The position numbers and the translations under genes are program-made. 64,000 nt of DNA, taken from the NCBI RefSeq assembly GCF_021398735.1, contig NZ_CP090349.1, forward strand, positions 3,047,001 to 3,111,000, in the 5' to 3' direction. Positions 50,776-60,924 of the stretch are shown in pieces; the first letter of the stretch is position 1; the number at the start of each line of letters is the position of its first letter. The stretch is from Methylobacterium oryzae (GTDB lineage: Bacteria > Pseudomonadota > Alphaproteobacteria > Rhizobiales > Beijerinckiaceae). The notes under the pieces are model-generated. The model saw only the letters and a list, made by a program, of their open reading frames with translations, was not told the origin of the DNA and made no database searches.

Positions 50776-51675
50776 TCACCCGTCTGCCCAGGCCCCGCTC
50801 GACCGGTAGGTCTGCTTGAGGAACGCGATGAAGGCCCGGGTCTTGGCCGGCACGAAGGCCCGGCTCGGGTAGACCGCGAAGATGCCGGCCGAGGCCGCCG
50901 CCGCGTAGGCCGGCAGCACCACCTCCAGCAGGCCGTCGCGCAGCTCCGCGTGCACGTCCCAGGTGGAGCGCAGCGCGATCCCGAGGCCGCCGATCACGGC
51001 CTCGCGCACCACCTCGTTGGAATGGGTGCGCAGCGGCCCCGAGGCGCCGACCGTGCAGGGGCCCTCCGGCCCGACCAGCCGCCAGGGATTCTGGTTCTCG
51101 GTGGCGAGGCAGACATGGCCGCGCAGGTCGTCGAGGCTCTGCGGCCGCCCGGCCGCGTCGAGGTAGCTCGGCCGCGCGCAGAGGACCCGCTGCACCGGCG
51201 CGAGGCGCACCGCCGTCAGCCCGGAACTCTCCAGCGCGCCGACCCGGATCGCGAGGTCGTAGCCGCGCTCGACGATCGACTCGAAATCGTCGCTCAACTC
51301 CAAGTTGAGCACGATGCCGGGATGGAGGGCGAAGAAGGCCCGCAGGTGCGGGACGATGTGCAGGCGCCCGAAGGAGCTCGGCGCCGTGACCCGGAGCGTC
51401 CCCCGCGCCCGCGTCGCCGTCTGCGACACGAGGCTCTCGGCCTCCGCGATGGCGTCGACGATCGGCGCGATCCGCTCGAAGAAGGCCGCCCCGACATCCG
51501 TGGGCGCCACCCGCCGCGTGGTGCGATGCAGCAGGCGCACGGCGAGCCGTTCCTCCAGCCTCTTCAGCCGCTTCGACACCACCGCGACCGACAGGCCGAG
51601 CTCCGAGCCGGCCTGGGTGAGGCTGCCGGTGCGGACCACCCGGGCGAAGATCTCCAAGTCGCTCTGGTCGTGCAT
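50776..51675 (-). CDS. LysR family transcriptional regulator
   Basis: A 299-aa regulator. The winged HTH is at about 8-65 ([27 protein letters not shown]), and the effector domain fills the rest. ATG 51675 is preferred over an upstream TTG because the extension is AT-rich spacer. It diverges from glcB across a 142-base AT-rich gap, so it probably controls glcB and itself. Confidence 0.88.
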   Translation of the reverse strand: MHDQSDLEIFARVVRTGSLTQAGSELGLSVAVVSKRLKRLEERLAVRLLHRTTRRVAPTDVGAAFFERIAPIVDAIAEAESLVSQTATRARGTLRVTAPSSFGRLHIVPHLRAFFALHPGIVLNLELSDDFESIVERGYDLAIRVGALESSGLTAVRLAPVQRVLCARPSYLDAAGRPQSLDDLRGHVCLATENQNPWRLVGPEGPCTVGASGPLRTHSNEVVREAVIGGLGIALRSTWDVHAELRDGLLEVVLPAYAAAASAGIFAVYPSRAFVPAKTRAFIAFLKQTYRSSGAWADG

Positions 51676-51817
51676 TGTCAACGCTGCGGAAAAAATCAAA
51701 TCCCTTTTGCCGCCTTTCTCGCGGATGCCAAGCGATCTATCGAGGAGACATCAAAAAATTTTCACGGCGCGTTCGATTTTTTCTGACGCGCGTCGCCACG
51801 CATCCCCGAGGATCGCC
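51676..51817. promoter_or_regulatory. Divergent promoter region between the LysR gene and glcB
   Basis: Markedly AT-rich for this genome, with A/T runs near 51690, 51750 and 51775. It must hold both promoters and probably the LysR site. I cannot assign exact hexamers. Confidence 0.5.
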
Positions 51818-53980
51818 ATGTCGAAGCTCGTCGTCGCCGAGGATCTCCGCACCTTCGTCTCCGAGGAAGCGCTGCCCGGGACCGGTCTCTCGGCCGACCA
51901 GTTCTGGTCGGGCTTCGCCGCGATCGTCCGCGATCTCGCACCGCACAACCGGGCGCTGCTCGACCGGCGCGACGGCCTCCAGGCCGACATCGACTCCTGG
52001 CACCGCGACCATCGCGGAGCGCCGCACGATCCGGCGGCTTACGCGGACTACCTGACGCGGATCGGCTACCTGCAGCCGGAGCCCGAGACCGTGCGGGTGA
52101 CCACCGAGAACGTGGACGCGGAGATCGCCGCCATCGCCGGGCCGCAGCTCGTGGTGCCGATCTCCAACGCCCGCTACGCGCTGAACGCCGCCAATGCCCG
52201 CTGGGGCAGCCTCTACGACGCCCTCTACGGCACCGACGCGATCCCGCAGGACGGCGAGCTCGCGCCCGGCGCCGGGTTCAACCCGGCCCGCGGCGCCGCG
52301 GTGGTGGCCAGGACCAAGGCGTTCCTCGACGCGACCGCGCCGCTGAGCGTCGGCTCCTGGGCGGATGCCGTGGGCTTCTCGGTGACGGACGGCCGCCTGG
52401 CCGCCGATCTCGGCGCCGGTCGCAGCGCCGGCCTGACCGGATCGTCCGCCTTCGCGGGCTACACCGGCGACGCCGCGGCGCCGACCGCGCTCCTGCTGCG
52501 CCACAACGGCCTGCACATCGAGGTCGTCATCGACCGCGCGAGCCCGATCGGCCGCACCGACCCGGCCGGCATCGCCGACGTGGTGCTGGAGGCCGCCCTC
52601 TCGACCATCATGGACATGGAGGATTCGGTGGCGGCCGTGGACTCGGCCGACAAGGTCGCGGTCTACCGGAGCTGGCTCGGCCTGATGCGCGGTGATCTGA
52701 CCGCCACCCTGTCCAAGGGCGGCCGCACGGTCGAGCGGCGGCTCGCCGAGGACCGGACCTTCACGGCCCCCGATGGCGGGCGCCTGACCCTGCCGGGACG
52801 GTCGCTGATGCTGGTCCGGCATGTCGGCCACCACATGTACACCGACGCCGTGACCCTCGACGGCGCCGAGATCCCGGAGACGTTCCTCGACGCGGCCGTC
52901 ACCGCGCTGATCGCCCTGCACGACCTGAAGGGCACCGGTCCGCTCCGCAACAGCCGGACCGGCTCGGTCTACATGGTCAAGCCCAAGCTGCACGGTCCCG
53001 ACGAGGTCGCCTTCGCGGTGGCGCTGTTCGGGCAGGTCGAGGCGCTGGTCGGCCTCGCGCCGCGGACGCTCAAGATCGGCGTCATGGACGAGGAGCGGCG
53101 CACGACGCTCAACCTCAAGGCGGCGATCGCCGCGGCGTCGGACCGGCTGTTCTTCATCAACACCGGCTTCCTCGACCGGACCGGCGACGAGATCCACACC
53201 TCGCTGGAGGCCGGCCCCGTGGTCCGCAAGGATGCCATGAAGGCGACCGCCTGGATCCAGGCCTACGAGGACGGCAACGTCGATGCCGGCCTCGCCTGCG
53301 GCCTGCCCGGCCACGCGCAGATCGGCAAGGGCATGTGGGCCGCCCCCGACCGGATGGCGGCGATGCTCGACGCCAAGGGCGCCCACCCGGAGGCGGGCGC
53401 CAACACCGCCTGGGTGCCGTCGCCGACCGCCGCGACGCTCCACGCGCTCCACTACCATCAGGTGGATGTCCGCGCCCGCCAGGCGGCGCTCGCCGGCCGG
53501 GCGCCCGCGACCCGCGCCGCCATGCTGACCCTGCCCCTCGCCGAGGGCGCGTTCGCGCCGGAGGCGGTGCGGGAGGAGCTCGACAACAATTGCCAGGGGA
53601 TCCTGGGCTACGTGGTCCGCTGGGTCGACCAGGGCGTCGGCTGCTCCAAGGTGCCGGACATCCACGAGGTCGGGCTGATGGAGGACCGCGCCACCCTGCG
53701 GATCTCCAGCCAGCACATCGCCAACTGGCTGCGCCACGGGATCGTGGACCGCGACGAGGTCGCCGCGGCCCTGCGGCGCATGGCCGAGGTCGTCGATCGC
53801 CAGAACGCCGGCGACCGGGCCTACCGGCCGATGGCCCCCGGCTTCGACGGGCCGGCCTTCCGCGCCGCCGAGGCCCTGGTCTTCGAGGGCGCCGGCCAGC
53901 CGAACGGCTACACCGAGTTCGTGCTGCACCGGTTCCGCCGGGAGGCGAAGCGCCTGGACGCCCGCGTTCGGGCGGCCTGA
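51818..53980 (+). CDS. glcB: Malate synthase G
   Basis: Condenses glyoxylate and acetyl-CoA to malate, and is part of glyoxylate use and of the ethylmalonyl-CoA/serine cycles in methylotrophs. 720 aa, normal for the G isoform. Conserved parts include [54 protein letters not shown] and [20 protein letters not shown] 51818 has GAGGA upstream. Confidence 0.96.
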   Translation: MSKLVVAEDLRTFVSEEALPGTGLSADQFWSGFAAIVRDLAPHNRALLDRRDGLQADIDSWHRDHRGAPHDPAAYADYLTRIGYLQPEPETVRVTTENVDAEIAAIAGPQLVVPISNARYALNAANARWGSLYDALYGTDAIPQDGELAPGAGFNPARGAAVVARTKAFLDATAPLSVGSWADAVGFSVTDGRLAADLGAGRSAGLTGSSAFAGYTGDAAAPTALLLRHNGLHIEVVIDRASPIGRTDPAGIADVVLEAALSTIMDMEDSVAAVDSADKVAVYRSWLGLMRGDLTATLSKGGRTVERRLAEDRTFTAPDGGRLTLPGRSLMLVRHVGHHMYTDAVTLDGAEIPETFLDAAVTALIALHDLKGTGPLRNSRTGSVYMVKPKLHGPDEVAFAVALFGQVEALVGLAPRTLKIGVMDEERRTTLNLKAAIAAASDRLFFINTGFLDRTGDEIHTSLEAGPVVRKDAMKATAWIQAYEDGNVDAGLACGLPGHAQIGKGMWAAPDRMAAMLDAKGAHPEAGANTAWVPSPTAATLHALHYHQVDVRARQAALAGRAPATRAAMLTLPLAEGAFAPEAVREELDNNCQGILGYVVRWVDQGVGCSKVPDIHEVGLMEDRATLRISSQHIANWLRHGIVDRDEVAAALRRMAEVVDRQNAGDRAYRPMAPGFDGPAFRAAEALVFEGAGQPNGYTEFVLHRFRREAKRLDARVRAA

Positions 53981-54150
53981 GGCCGCTCCCGGATCCCGGA
54001 CGCGCAGCGCCCCGAGACCGCCCCGGGCCGGCCGACGGCCTGTGCGGCCTGAAACGCCGCGCCGCGGATCTGCCAGGGTCCGCGGCCTCTGCCGGTCGGG
54101 ACGGGCCGACCGGTCAACGCCGCTGCCACGCCTCGGCCACGCCGTGCCGG

Positions 54151-55212
54151 TCAGCGGCGCTTGCGCGTCATCACGTAGACCAGCAGGTTCGCCACCGCCC
54201 GGTAGAATTCCGCCGGGATCGCCTGGTTGACCTCGACATGGTCGTACATCGCCCGGGTGAGCGCCTTGTCGACGACGACCTCGATCCGGTGCTTCTCGGC
54301 GATCTCGCGGATGCGGAGGGCGATCAGGTCCGCGCCCTTGGCCAGAACCGTCGGGGCGTCGTTCTCGCTCTGGTCGTAGCGCAGCGCGATCGCGTAGTGC
54401 GTCGGGTTCGCCAGGATCATGGTGGCGCGGGGCACCGCCGCCATCATCTGCTTGCGCAGCCGGTCCTGCGCCAGCGAGCGCATCTTCGCCTTCACGAGCG
54501 GGTCGCCCTCGAGCTGCTTGAACTCGTCCTTCACCTCCTGCCGCGACATCCGCAGGTCGCGCTGCCAGCGCACGCGGGTCCAGACCAGGTCGCCGGCGAC
54601 CAGCGCGATCGTCGCGACGCTCACGGCCGAGACGAGGCGCACCGAGAGGGTCAGCAGGAATTCGGGCAACCCGACTGGATCCACGAACATGACATTGACG
54701 ATCTCGTGGCGATCCGCGTGCAGGACCATGTAGGACATGCCGCCGATCGCGAAGAACTTGAACAGATTTTTCCCGAACTCGACGAACCCCTGCAGACTGA
54801 AGAGCCGATTCCAGCCGGCGACGGGGGAGATGCGGGACCATTTCGGCTGGATCCGATCGAACACCACGCGCGGCGCGTTCTGGAAGATCGAGGCGGCGAT
54901 GCCGGCCACGAGCAGGATGACCAGGACCGGCAGCAGGAAGCGGCCCATCTCCAGGGCGAGGGCGTGGACGAGGCGCATCGCGTCGTGGCTCGTCTCCACG
55001 CTGAAGTTGCGCGGCTGCTCCAAGATCAGCGCGAGCCTCTGCACCAGCGGCAGCCCCTGATCCCGCGCCACGAAGACCAGGAAGATCAGCAGTCCCAGGA
55101 TGGAGGCGAAGACGGGCGCTTCCCGCGAGAACGGCGTGTTTCCTTCCGCGATCGCGTCGCTGATCTTCTTCTCGCTCGCCGCCTCGGTCTTGCTCTCCCT
55201 GTCCTCAGACAT
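54151..55212 (-). CDS. flhB: Flagellar type III export protein FlhB
   Basis: Membrane switch of the flagellar export gate (353 aa). Four helices in the first 210 residues are followed by the cytosolic domain with the self-cleaving NPTH (ANPTHYAIALRY, near 270). The charged N-terminus is typical. It lies 104 bases after the fliG fragment on the same strand, as in the rhizobial fliG-flhB order. No damage seen in this gene. Confidence 0.95.
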   Translation of the reverse strand: MSEDRESKTEAASEKKISDAIAEGNTPFSREAPVFASILGLLIFLVFVARDQGLPLVQRLALILEQPRNFSVETSHDAMRLVHALALEMGRFLLPVLVILLVAGIAASIFQNAPRVVFDRIQPKWSRISPVAGWNRLFSLQGFVEFGKNLFKFFAIGGMSYMVLHADRHEIVNVMFVDPVGLPEFLLTLSVRLVSAVSVATIALVAGDLVWTRVRWQRDLRMSRQEVKDEFKQLEGDPLVKAKMRSLAQDRLRKQMMAAVPRATMILANPTHYAIALRYDQSENDAPTVLAKGADLIALRIREIAEKHRIEVVVDKALTRAMYDHVEVNQAIPAEFYRAVANLLVYVMTRKRR

Positions 55213-55316
55213 CGCGGCGCCCCGAACTCGGGCCGCCGACGGCACCGCGCCGGTCGGCCCGGCGGGACGCGTCCGCCGGAGCGGCGCCCCGGAGCCGTCC
55301 CCGACCGGGGACGGTG

Positions 55317-56018
55317 CTAGCGGAAGTAGGTCTCATCCGAGTCGGCCGGGGTGAGTTCGATCTCGCCGCGCGACGCCATCTCGAGCGCCTGGTCGGTGAT
55401 CGCGCGGCGCGCGTCGAGCACGTCCCGCTGGGCGGCGGGCTCGCCTCCCTCCAGCTCGTGCTCGACGAGGCGCCGGGCGCGGGCGGTCAGCGCGCTGAGC
55501 ACGACGTTCCGCAACGGCCCGTTCGTGCCCTTCAGGGCGAGGATGACCTTCTCGTGCGGGACCTGATCGAAGAGCGTCGTCCGCGCCCGCGGCGTCATGT
55601 GGATGATGTCGTCGAAGGTGAAGAGCAGGCTCTTCAGGATCTCGGCCGATTTCGGGCGCGTCTGCGTGAGGTTGTCCAGGACCTCCTCCATGCTCTGGCG
55701 CTCCATCTTGTTGACGATGTCGGCCATGCGCGAGTGGGTATCCGCCGCGGCATTGCGCGCCAGGTTGATCATGAAGTCCTCGTGGATGGTCTGCTCGATC
55801 ATCTTCATGGTCGCGTCGACGATCGGCTTGAACGTCAGCATCCGCCGCATGACGCCGTTGCGCAGCGGCGCCGGCAACTGCGCCATCACCTTGGCGGCGC
55901 AGGCCGGCTTGACCTTGGACAGCACGAGCGCCGCGGTCTGAGGGTGCTCCTTGATCAGGTAGCCCGCCAGGGCGGTCTCGGACCCGTTGGAGATGCGGTC
56001 CCAGATCGAGCGGCGTAC
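55317..56018 (-). pseudogene. fliG: fliG, 5'-truncated (middle and C-terminal domains only)
   Basis: FliG joins rotor to stator. The frame from 56018 to the stop at 55317 reads VRRSIWDRISNGSETALAGY, then IKEHPQTAALVLSKVKP, and on through the C-terminal domain with its charged face (LTFDDIIHMTPRA-like region). That is about 233 residues of roughly 340. The N-terminal FliF-binding domain is absent. Upstream of 56018 the frame stays open but is the reverse side of motB DNA, and no ATG/GTG/TTG precedes an internal GTG at 55925. It is therefore a fragment, not a start-site error. Confidence 0.8.
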
Positions 56019-56159
56019 ATGCTCACCCGGGCCGGGATCGACGAAGCGCGGATCTGGCGCGTCGAGGGCGCCGCGGACCGGACGCCGCGCAACGCCGCGG
56101 ATCCGAAGGCTCCGGAGAACCGGCGGATCGAGATTCTCCTGCAGGGATCTCCAGGATGA
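56010..56159 (+). pseudogene. motB: motB, C-terminal remnant
   Basis: The last 47-49 residues of MotB, the peptidoglycan-anchoring stator protein: MLTRAGIDEARIWRVEG and then PENRRIEILL, the end of the OmpA-type domain. All N-terminal parts (membrane helix, plug, most of the domain) are missing because the DNA changes to fliG at the junction. The stop overlaps the motC ATG as ATGA, the normal rhizobial motB-motC arrangement. Confidence 0.78.
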
Positions 56160-57403
56160 AGGTGTCCCGGACCGGGCGGATCGTGGCGGCCGCCCTCGGC
56201 CTGCTCATCGCGGGGAGGGCCGCCCCCGTCGCCGCGGAACCGGCGGGCGGCCCTCCCGCCGCCCCGGCCGCAGAGCCGCAGGCGCCGACGGGCGATCCGG
56301 TGCAGTCGGTGCGCACGCTCCAGTTGCTGCAGGATCGGGTCGCCGCCGGCTCCCGGGCCGCCCACGAGAGCCAGCCGCTGCTGATCGCCCGGATCAACGC
56401 GGATCTCCTGGCCGTCCCGCCCGAGATTTGGGGCCGCCGGAGCAATATCCGGGCCGCGATCACGTTCGCCCTCAGCGGCGGCGGTCCTTCCGTCCTGCGC
56501 CGGCTGACGGCGCAGGACGGCCTCGGCGAGCCCGAAGCGACGCTCGCGCGCGGGGCGCTCGCCTATGTCGAGGGGCGGGAGGCCGAGGCGCGGCGCCTGC
56601 TCCAGGACGTCGACACGACAGATCTGCCGCCGACGCTCGCGGGCGCCATCGGCCTGACGCAGGCGTCGCTCGCCGTGCCCGACCAGCCGATCCGGGCGAT
56701 CGCCCTGCTCGACCGCGTCCGGGTGCTGCTGCCGGGCACGCTGACCGAGGAGGGCGCCCTGCGCCGCGAGATCTTCACCCTCGGTCAGATCGGCGACCTG
56801 AAGACGTTCGAGGCGCTGGCGATCCAGTACCTGCGCCGCTTCCCGCACTCGATCTACGCGGGCAACTTCCGGCAGCGACTGGCCTATCAGCTGACGCAGT
56901 TCGATATCGGCCACGACGCGGAGCGCTTCGCGACCCTCAACAGGATCCTGGACGAGCTCGGTCCCGAGAGCCGGCGCGACCTGTATCTGGTGGTCGCCCA
57001 GACGGCGATCCAGGCGGGTCAGACGGCCGCGGCGCTCCGCGCCAGCGAGAAGGCCCTCGCGCTGTGCGCGCCCGGAAGCGCGGAGGCGACCCGGGGCCAG
57101 CTCTACCGGGCTGCCGCCGAGATCGTGAGCCTGGCGACGTTCCAGTCCGGGTCGCGGACGCTGAGATCGCTCGACAGGGCCAAGCTCACGGCCCGCGACC
57201 TGCCCCTCCTCGAGACGGCCCTGTCGACCGCCGAGGCGATCGGACGCGGGCTCGCCGGCCGGCCCGGCCTGCCGGAGGCCGACGCCGCCGCGAAGCCGGC
57301 GCGGGCGGCGCCGGATCCCACCGACGGGCCCGCGAGCCTGATCCCGAAGGCGCAGGCCACGATCGACCGGATCGATCTGATGCTCAGCAAGGCGACCCCG
57401 TGA
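56156..57403 (+). CDS. motC: Motility protein MotC
   Basis: Rhizobial periplasmic motor protein (415 aa) that works with MotB in torque generation. It has a signal peptide (about 1-27), a Pro/Ala linker and an all-helical body (TLQLLQDRVAAG, RVLLPGTLTEEGALRREIF, LRRFPHSIYAGNFRQRL). Coupled to motB before it (ATGA) and motD after it (GTGA at 57400). Looks complete although its partner motB is broken. Confidence 0.85.
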   Translation: MKVSRTGRIVAAALGLLIAGRAAPVAAEPAGGPPAAPAAEPQAPTGDPVQSVRTLQLLQDRVAAGSRAAHESQPLLIARINADLLAVPPEIWGRRSNIRAAITFALSGGGPSVLRRLTAQDGLGEPEATLARGALAYVEGREAEARRLLQDVDTTDLPPTLAGAIGLTQASLAVPDQPIRAIALLDRVRVLLPGTLTEEGALRREIFTLGQIGDLKTFEALAIQYLRRFPHSIYAGNFRQRLAYQLTQFDIGHDAERFATLNRILDELGPESRRDLYLVVAQTAIQAGQTAAALRASEKALALCAPGSAEATRGQLYRAAAEIVSLATFQSGSRTLRSLDRAKLTARDLPLLETALSTAEAIGRGLAGRPGLPEADAAAKPARAAPDPTDGPASLIPKAQATIDRIDLMLSKATP

Positions 57404-58968
57404 ACACGATCTCCACCGCGGTCCAGAAACCCGTCCCCAAACCCGATCGGGATGTCGCACCGTCCCCGCATCCGGCGGCCGACCTTCAGGCGCTGCCGGA
57501 TCCGGCGGTGCGGGGCGCCTTCGACCTGGTCCTGCGTGCGGTCTCAGGGGGAACTCCCGCGGCCCGACCCGAGACCGACGGAGGTGAGATGGACGAACCG
57601 GAGGGCGCGACCGGGGAGGATCGGCGGCCCGAAGCCGGCGCATCGCCCGCGCCGCCGCCGTCACCGGGCGATCCCGGCAGCGCCGCCGCGGCGCTCGCCG
57701 AGATCCTGAGCGCGGCCGTCCTGTCGGCCCGTCCGGAACTGCCCGCGGGACACGGAACCGGTGCTCCGGGACCGGCCCCATCCGCCGCATCCCCGGCGGG
57801 CCCCGACGCGGCCCCGGAGACCAGCCTCGTGGGAAATCTCGAGGCGGCCCGCGCGGACGCGTCGCCGCGCGCCGGGCCGAGCCCGGGCACCCTGCTGCAG
57901 GGCGGCCCCCCGCAGGTCGAGGTTCTCGACCGGGCGGTTCACTTCAAGCCCGTCCTGCCCGAGGCGGCCCGCCACGCCCTCCCGGCCGCCGCAGCGGCAA
58001 CGTCCCCGTTGCCGGCCGTCCCGAACGCGGCGGACGCTCAGCCTCGACCCGTCCGCCCCGGACCGGTGGCTCCGGCCGTCGCCGGGCCCGATCCTGCTCC
58101 GATCGCGCCGGCCGCCCAGATCGCCGCCCAGATTGCCGCGCAAGTCGCCACCCAGATCGCCGGGACGGTCGCCGGGAAGGTGAACGCAGCGCCGCCGAAG
58201 GCGACGGTCGCCCTCGCGACCGATCCCGAGCCTCGAGCCGGCGATGCGTCGGCCCGCGCCGATGCGTCGGCCCGCACCGCGACGGGGATCGATGGGCCGG
58301 GGGGGCTCACGGCACGCGAGGACAACCGTCCCCGCTCCGGCATCGCCGGACTCCTCCTCGCCCCCACCGGCCGGCAGGGGCCGCCGGGCGTCCCCATCCC
58401 GGGTCCCGGCAACGGATCCGGGACCGAGCCGGCCCGACTCGCCGCCGTCCTGCCGACGATCGCGGCGGCCATCACGGAGGAGATTGAGCGCGCGACCGCG
58501 GCCGGACCGGAGCGTCGCGTCGGCGCCGATCCGGCGATCCCCGCGGCTCAGGACGGGCCGCTCCGGGTGCTCAAGATCCAGCTCCGGCCGGAGAGCCTCG
58601 GGATCGTCACGGTGGAATTGCGGCTCGTCGACGGTCAGCTCGAGACCCATCTGCGCGCCGCGCGTCCCGAGACGGCGGCGATGCTGCAGCGGGATTCGGC
58701 GATCCTCACCGAACTGCTCAAGCACGCGCATTACCGGCCCGAGATCATTGTCGAGCCGGTTCGCCCCGGCGACGCCGGGTTCTCCGCGGGCGGATCACCG
58801 TCCCAGGGCCAATCCGGGCTCACCGACGGCGGCGCCCGGCCGGGTCACGGCGGGGACGGGCAGCGGCAGGCAGACCAGCGCGCGGCGCAGCGGCCGACGC
58901 TCGGCAGGCGCGACGGGGAGCGGACAGATGAGACGGTACGTCCTCGCGACGGCGGCGTTTATCTGTAG
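57400..58968 (+). CDS. motD: MotD/FliK flagellar hook-length control protein
   Basis: Rhizobial MotD, now regarded as the FliK-type hook-length regulator. 522 aa from GTG 57400. A long Pro/Ala/Gly-rich disordered ruler region (about 1-370) ends in the conserved C-terminal domain LKIQLRPESLGIVTVELRL, followed by a polar tail. Inside the ruler AAQIAAQIAAQVATQIAG forms a short repeat. It overlaps the next gene by 41 bases. Confidence 0.85.
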   Translation: MNTISTAVQKPVPKPDRDVAPSPHPAADLQALPDPAVRGAFDLVLRAVSGGTPAARPETDGGEMDEPEGATGEDRRPEAGASPAPPPSPGDPGSAAAALAEILSAAVLSARPELPAGHGTGAPGPAPSAASPAGPDAAPETSLVGNLEAARADASPRAGPSPGTLLQGGPPQVEVLDRAVHFKPVLPEAARHALPAAAAATSPLPAVPNAADAQPRPVRPGPVAPAVAGPDPAPIAPAAQIAAQIAAQVATQIAGTVAGKVNAAPPKATVALATDPEPRAGDASARADASARTATGIDGPGGLTAREDNRPRSGIAGLLLAPTGRQGPPGVPIPGPGNGSGTEPARLAAVLPTIAAAITEEIERATAAGPERRVGADPAIPAAQDGPLRVLKIQLRPESLGIVTVELRLVDGQLETHLRAARPETAAMLQRDSAILTELLKHAHYRPEIIVEPVRPGDAGFSAGGSPSQGQSGLTDGGARPGHGGDGQRQADQRAAQRPTLGRRDGERTDETVRPRDGGVYL

Positions 58969-59473
58969 CGCCGCCCCGGTCGCCGGGACCGTGTGCGAGG
59001 CCGAGATGGGCCGTGCCGCGGCCCGTTACGGCGTGCCCCTCGGCGTGCTCTACGCGGTCGGCCTCACGGAGACGGGTAAGCGCGGCTCGCTCCAGCCCTA
59101 CGCCATGAACATCGAAGGGGCGGCCTATTTCGCGACCGGGCCCCAGGACGTGCTGGCCCACTTCGCCGCGGCGCGCCGCCGGGGCGCGCGCCTGATCGAT
59201 CTCGGCTGCATGCAGATCAACCACCACTATCACGGCGAGAAGTTCGCCTCGGTCGAGGCCATGATCGACCCGCGCGCGAACGTGGACTACGCGACGCAAT
59301 TTCTTCGGGATCTGAAGCGGCGGGAGGGCAGCTGGACGATGGCCGTGGCGCGCTATCATGCCGGCCCGCACAACAACGCGGCGCAGAAGATCTATATCTG
59401 CCGGGTCGTGGCCAACATGGTCGCCACGGGCTTCGGCCAGTGGACGCCGGCCGCGGCCCATTTCTGCCGGTGA
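58928..59473 (+). CDS. Transglycosylase SLT-domain protein, flagellar cluster
   Basis: A 181-aa exported lytic transglycosylase-like protein. It has a signal peptide (1-20), the catalytic Glu48 in VGLTETGKRG, and family parts DLGCMQINHHYHG and AVARYHAGP. It starts inside motD, so expression is coupled to the mot operon. It probably opens peptidoglycan for the flagellar rod or stator, as SltF does elsewhere. Confidence 0.85.
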   Translation: MRRYVLATAAFICSAAPVAGTVCEAEMGRAAARYGVPLGVLYAVGLTETGKRGSLQPYAMNIEGAAYFATGPQDVLAHFAAARRRGARLIDLGCMQINHHYHGEKFASVEAMIDPRANVDYATQFLRDLKRREGSWTMAVARYHAGPHNNAAQKIYICRVVANMVATGFGQWTPAAAHFCR

Positions 59474-59578
59474 TCGTCCCGGCCGGGGCGGAAGAATGCG
59501 GACCGGGCCCGGTCAGGGAACCAACCGAAGGACCGGGCCCTTTCGGCAGAGGCCCCGTCACCGGCCCGGAGGAGCCGC

Positions 59579-59692
59579 ATGACCGACGCCCCAGACCCGC
59601 CGGAAGGACCGCCCGGGAAAACGGCGCTGCTGGTGGTCCTCACCCTCACGGCCGTTGCCGCCGCCGCGTACGTCCTGATCCACATGGACTAG
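59579..59692 (+). CDS. Putative 37-aa membrane protein
   Basis: Too short for most gene finders, but it has a strong GGAGGAG site before the ATG. A short acidic/Pro start is followed by one hydrophobic helix (TALLVVLTLTAVAAAAYVLI). It may end the mot operon. No family recognised. Confidence 0.55.
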   Translation: MTDAPDPPEGPPGKTALLVVLTLTAVAAAAYVLIHMD

Positions 59693-59709
59693 GTTGCCCG
59701 GCGACGCAC

Positions 59710-60117
59710 CTACAGGGTCCGACAATTCCCGTAGCTGACCTTGACGTCGTTGCGCTCCTCGGGATTGAGCTGCGCCTCGACGAAGTTCATCTTGTTGAGG
59801 TCGATCAGAAGGAAGTAGACGCCGTTCTGACACTTGATCGCGTTGCGCGGCGTGCGCTCGTTCAGCCGCGGCGAGGCTGTCTGGCACTCGTAATAGTCGG
59901 AGCGCCCGGCCGAGATCACGGTCAGCAGGCCGCCGCTGGAGACCAGCGAGAATGTCCGGGCCTTCTGGGATTGCAGTTTGGCGCCTTCGGGTGCGGCGAC
60001 ATCGAGACTGGTCGACGCCTCCACCGTACACGTCATCGGACGGCGCAGCTGGGGGACCGCGGGCGTGATGCTCAGCAGGAGGAGCGCACCAGCGAGCGCT
60101 ACCCGTTCGGCGATCAT
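59710..60117 (-). CDS. Secreted hypothetical protein
   Basis: A 135-aa exported protein with signal peptide (1-22). Four cysteines (MTCTVEA, YYECQTA, IKCQNGVYF, YGNCRTL) suggest two disulfides. The domain is beta-rich. No family named. The + strand gene at 59579 converges with it. Confidence 0.7.
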   Translation of the reverse strand: MIAERVALAGALLLLSITPAVPQLRRPMTCTVEASTSLDVAAPEGAKLQSQKARTFSLVSSGGLLTVISAGRSDYYECQTASPRLNERTPRNAIKCQNGVYFLLIDLNKMNFVEAQLNPEERNDVKVSYGNCRTL

Positions 60118-60138
60118 CGGCGAGGGATCCGTGATTCG

Positions 60139-60155
60139 TGGGTAGTTTCTACCCA
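60139..60155. promoter_or_regulatory. Inverted repeat upstream of the secreted protein gene
   Basis: TGGGTAG-TTT-CTACCCA is an exact 7-bp inverted repeat 22 bases before the start codon. It is either an operator or a leader hairpin that could hide the ribosome site. Confidence 0.4.
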
Positions 60156-60315
60156 GAAGCTAGACCGTTATCCATCCTTGTAAATGCCGCCTGCTCGGAT
60201 CGATGGGCCGATCAACAGATTTGCCGCCCGCTCCATTGCATCGCGCCAAGGATTACGGGCCAGGCCGGTTCTTCCGCCGGGACCCGATCCGACCGGAATG
60301 CCGGCGAAGCGCGCT

Positions 60316-60507
60316 CTAATCCGCCAGGGCGTCCGGATTGTCGTTGGCGGCCGGATCGGGATCGCGCCGCGCCGCGATCTCCGTACCGATCTCCATGAGC
60401 AGCAATCGGGACAGGAGTTGCATCGTCGCCGTGCCGTGCGCGACCACGAGTTGATGGGCCAGGATCGTCGCCTCCACCATGCGGTCAAAACCGTCGTCGT
60501 CGGACAT
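60316..60507 (-). CDS. Small hypothetical protein
   Basis: A 63-aa soluble, acidic protein (MSDDDGFDRMVEATILAHQL). The ATG at 60507 is chosen on composition; an ATG at 60540 would add eleven residues, and neither has a good ribosome site. It diverges from the gene at 60595. Family unknown. Confidence 0.5.
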   Translation of the reverse strand: MSDDDGFDRMVEATILAHQLVVAHGTATMQLLSRLLLMEIGTEIAARRDPDPAANDNPDALAD

Positions 60508-60594
60508 GGCGGTGCAGTAACCTGGTTGAATGCCGAGCATACAACTTAAAGGTAAGGATCCGGTTCGACCGCCCGCGCAGAAACAGGATTTCCC

Positions 60595-60867
60595 ATGATC
60601 CCGACCGTCCAGGCCGACGCGCTCCTGGGGAGACTGGCCGAGGCCCTGGGGAGCCCGGTCGAGATCTTCTTCGCCGAATGCGCGCCGGCGACCGGGCGCA
60701 CATCCGGGGACGCGTCGCCGGATTGCGACGCGCTGCCGACGCTGGAGCTGCTCCGTCTGTGGGAATCGCTGCGGGAGCCGGTGCGCCGGGAGCGGGTGCT
60801 GGCCGCCGCCCGGCAGGAGGCCCGAACCCTGCGGGCGAGCCGCGCCGAGGACGCGGCGGCCGGCTGA
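60595..60867 (+). CDS. Small hypothetical protein
   Basis: A 90-aa protein with a helical C-terminal half (LLRLWESLREPVRRERVL). CAGGA precedes the ATG. No family recognised. It converges on the cell wall hydrolase. Confidence 0.5.
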   Translation: MIPTVQADALLGRLAEALGSPVEIFFAECAPATGRTSGDASPDCDALPTLELLRLWESLREPVRRERVLAAARQEARTLRASRAEDAAAG

Positions 60868-60924
60868 CCGGAGCTCACCGCGCGCGCAGATCCGGGACGC
60901 GGCTGTCGGATCGGGCCGTCTCGA

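Noticed and set aside
55317..55925. A shortened but functional fliG starting at GTG 55925
   Set aside because: The GTG is an internal Val in LVLSKVKP, has no ribosome site, and FliG similarity continues upstream of it to the junction.
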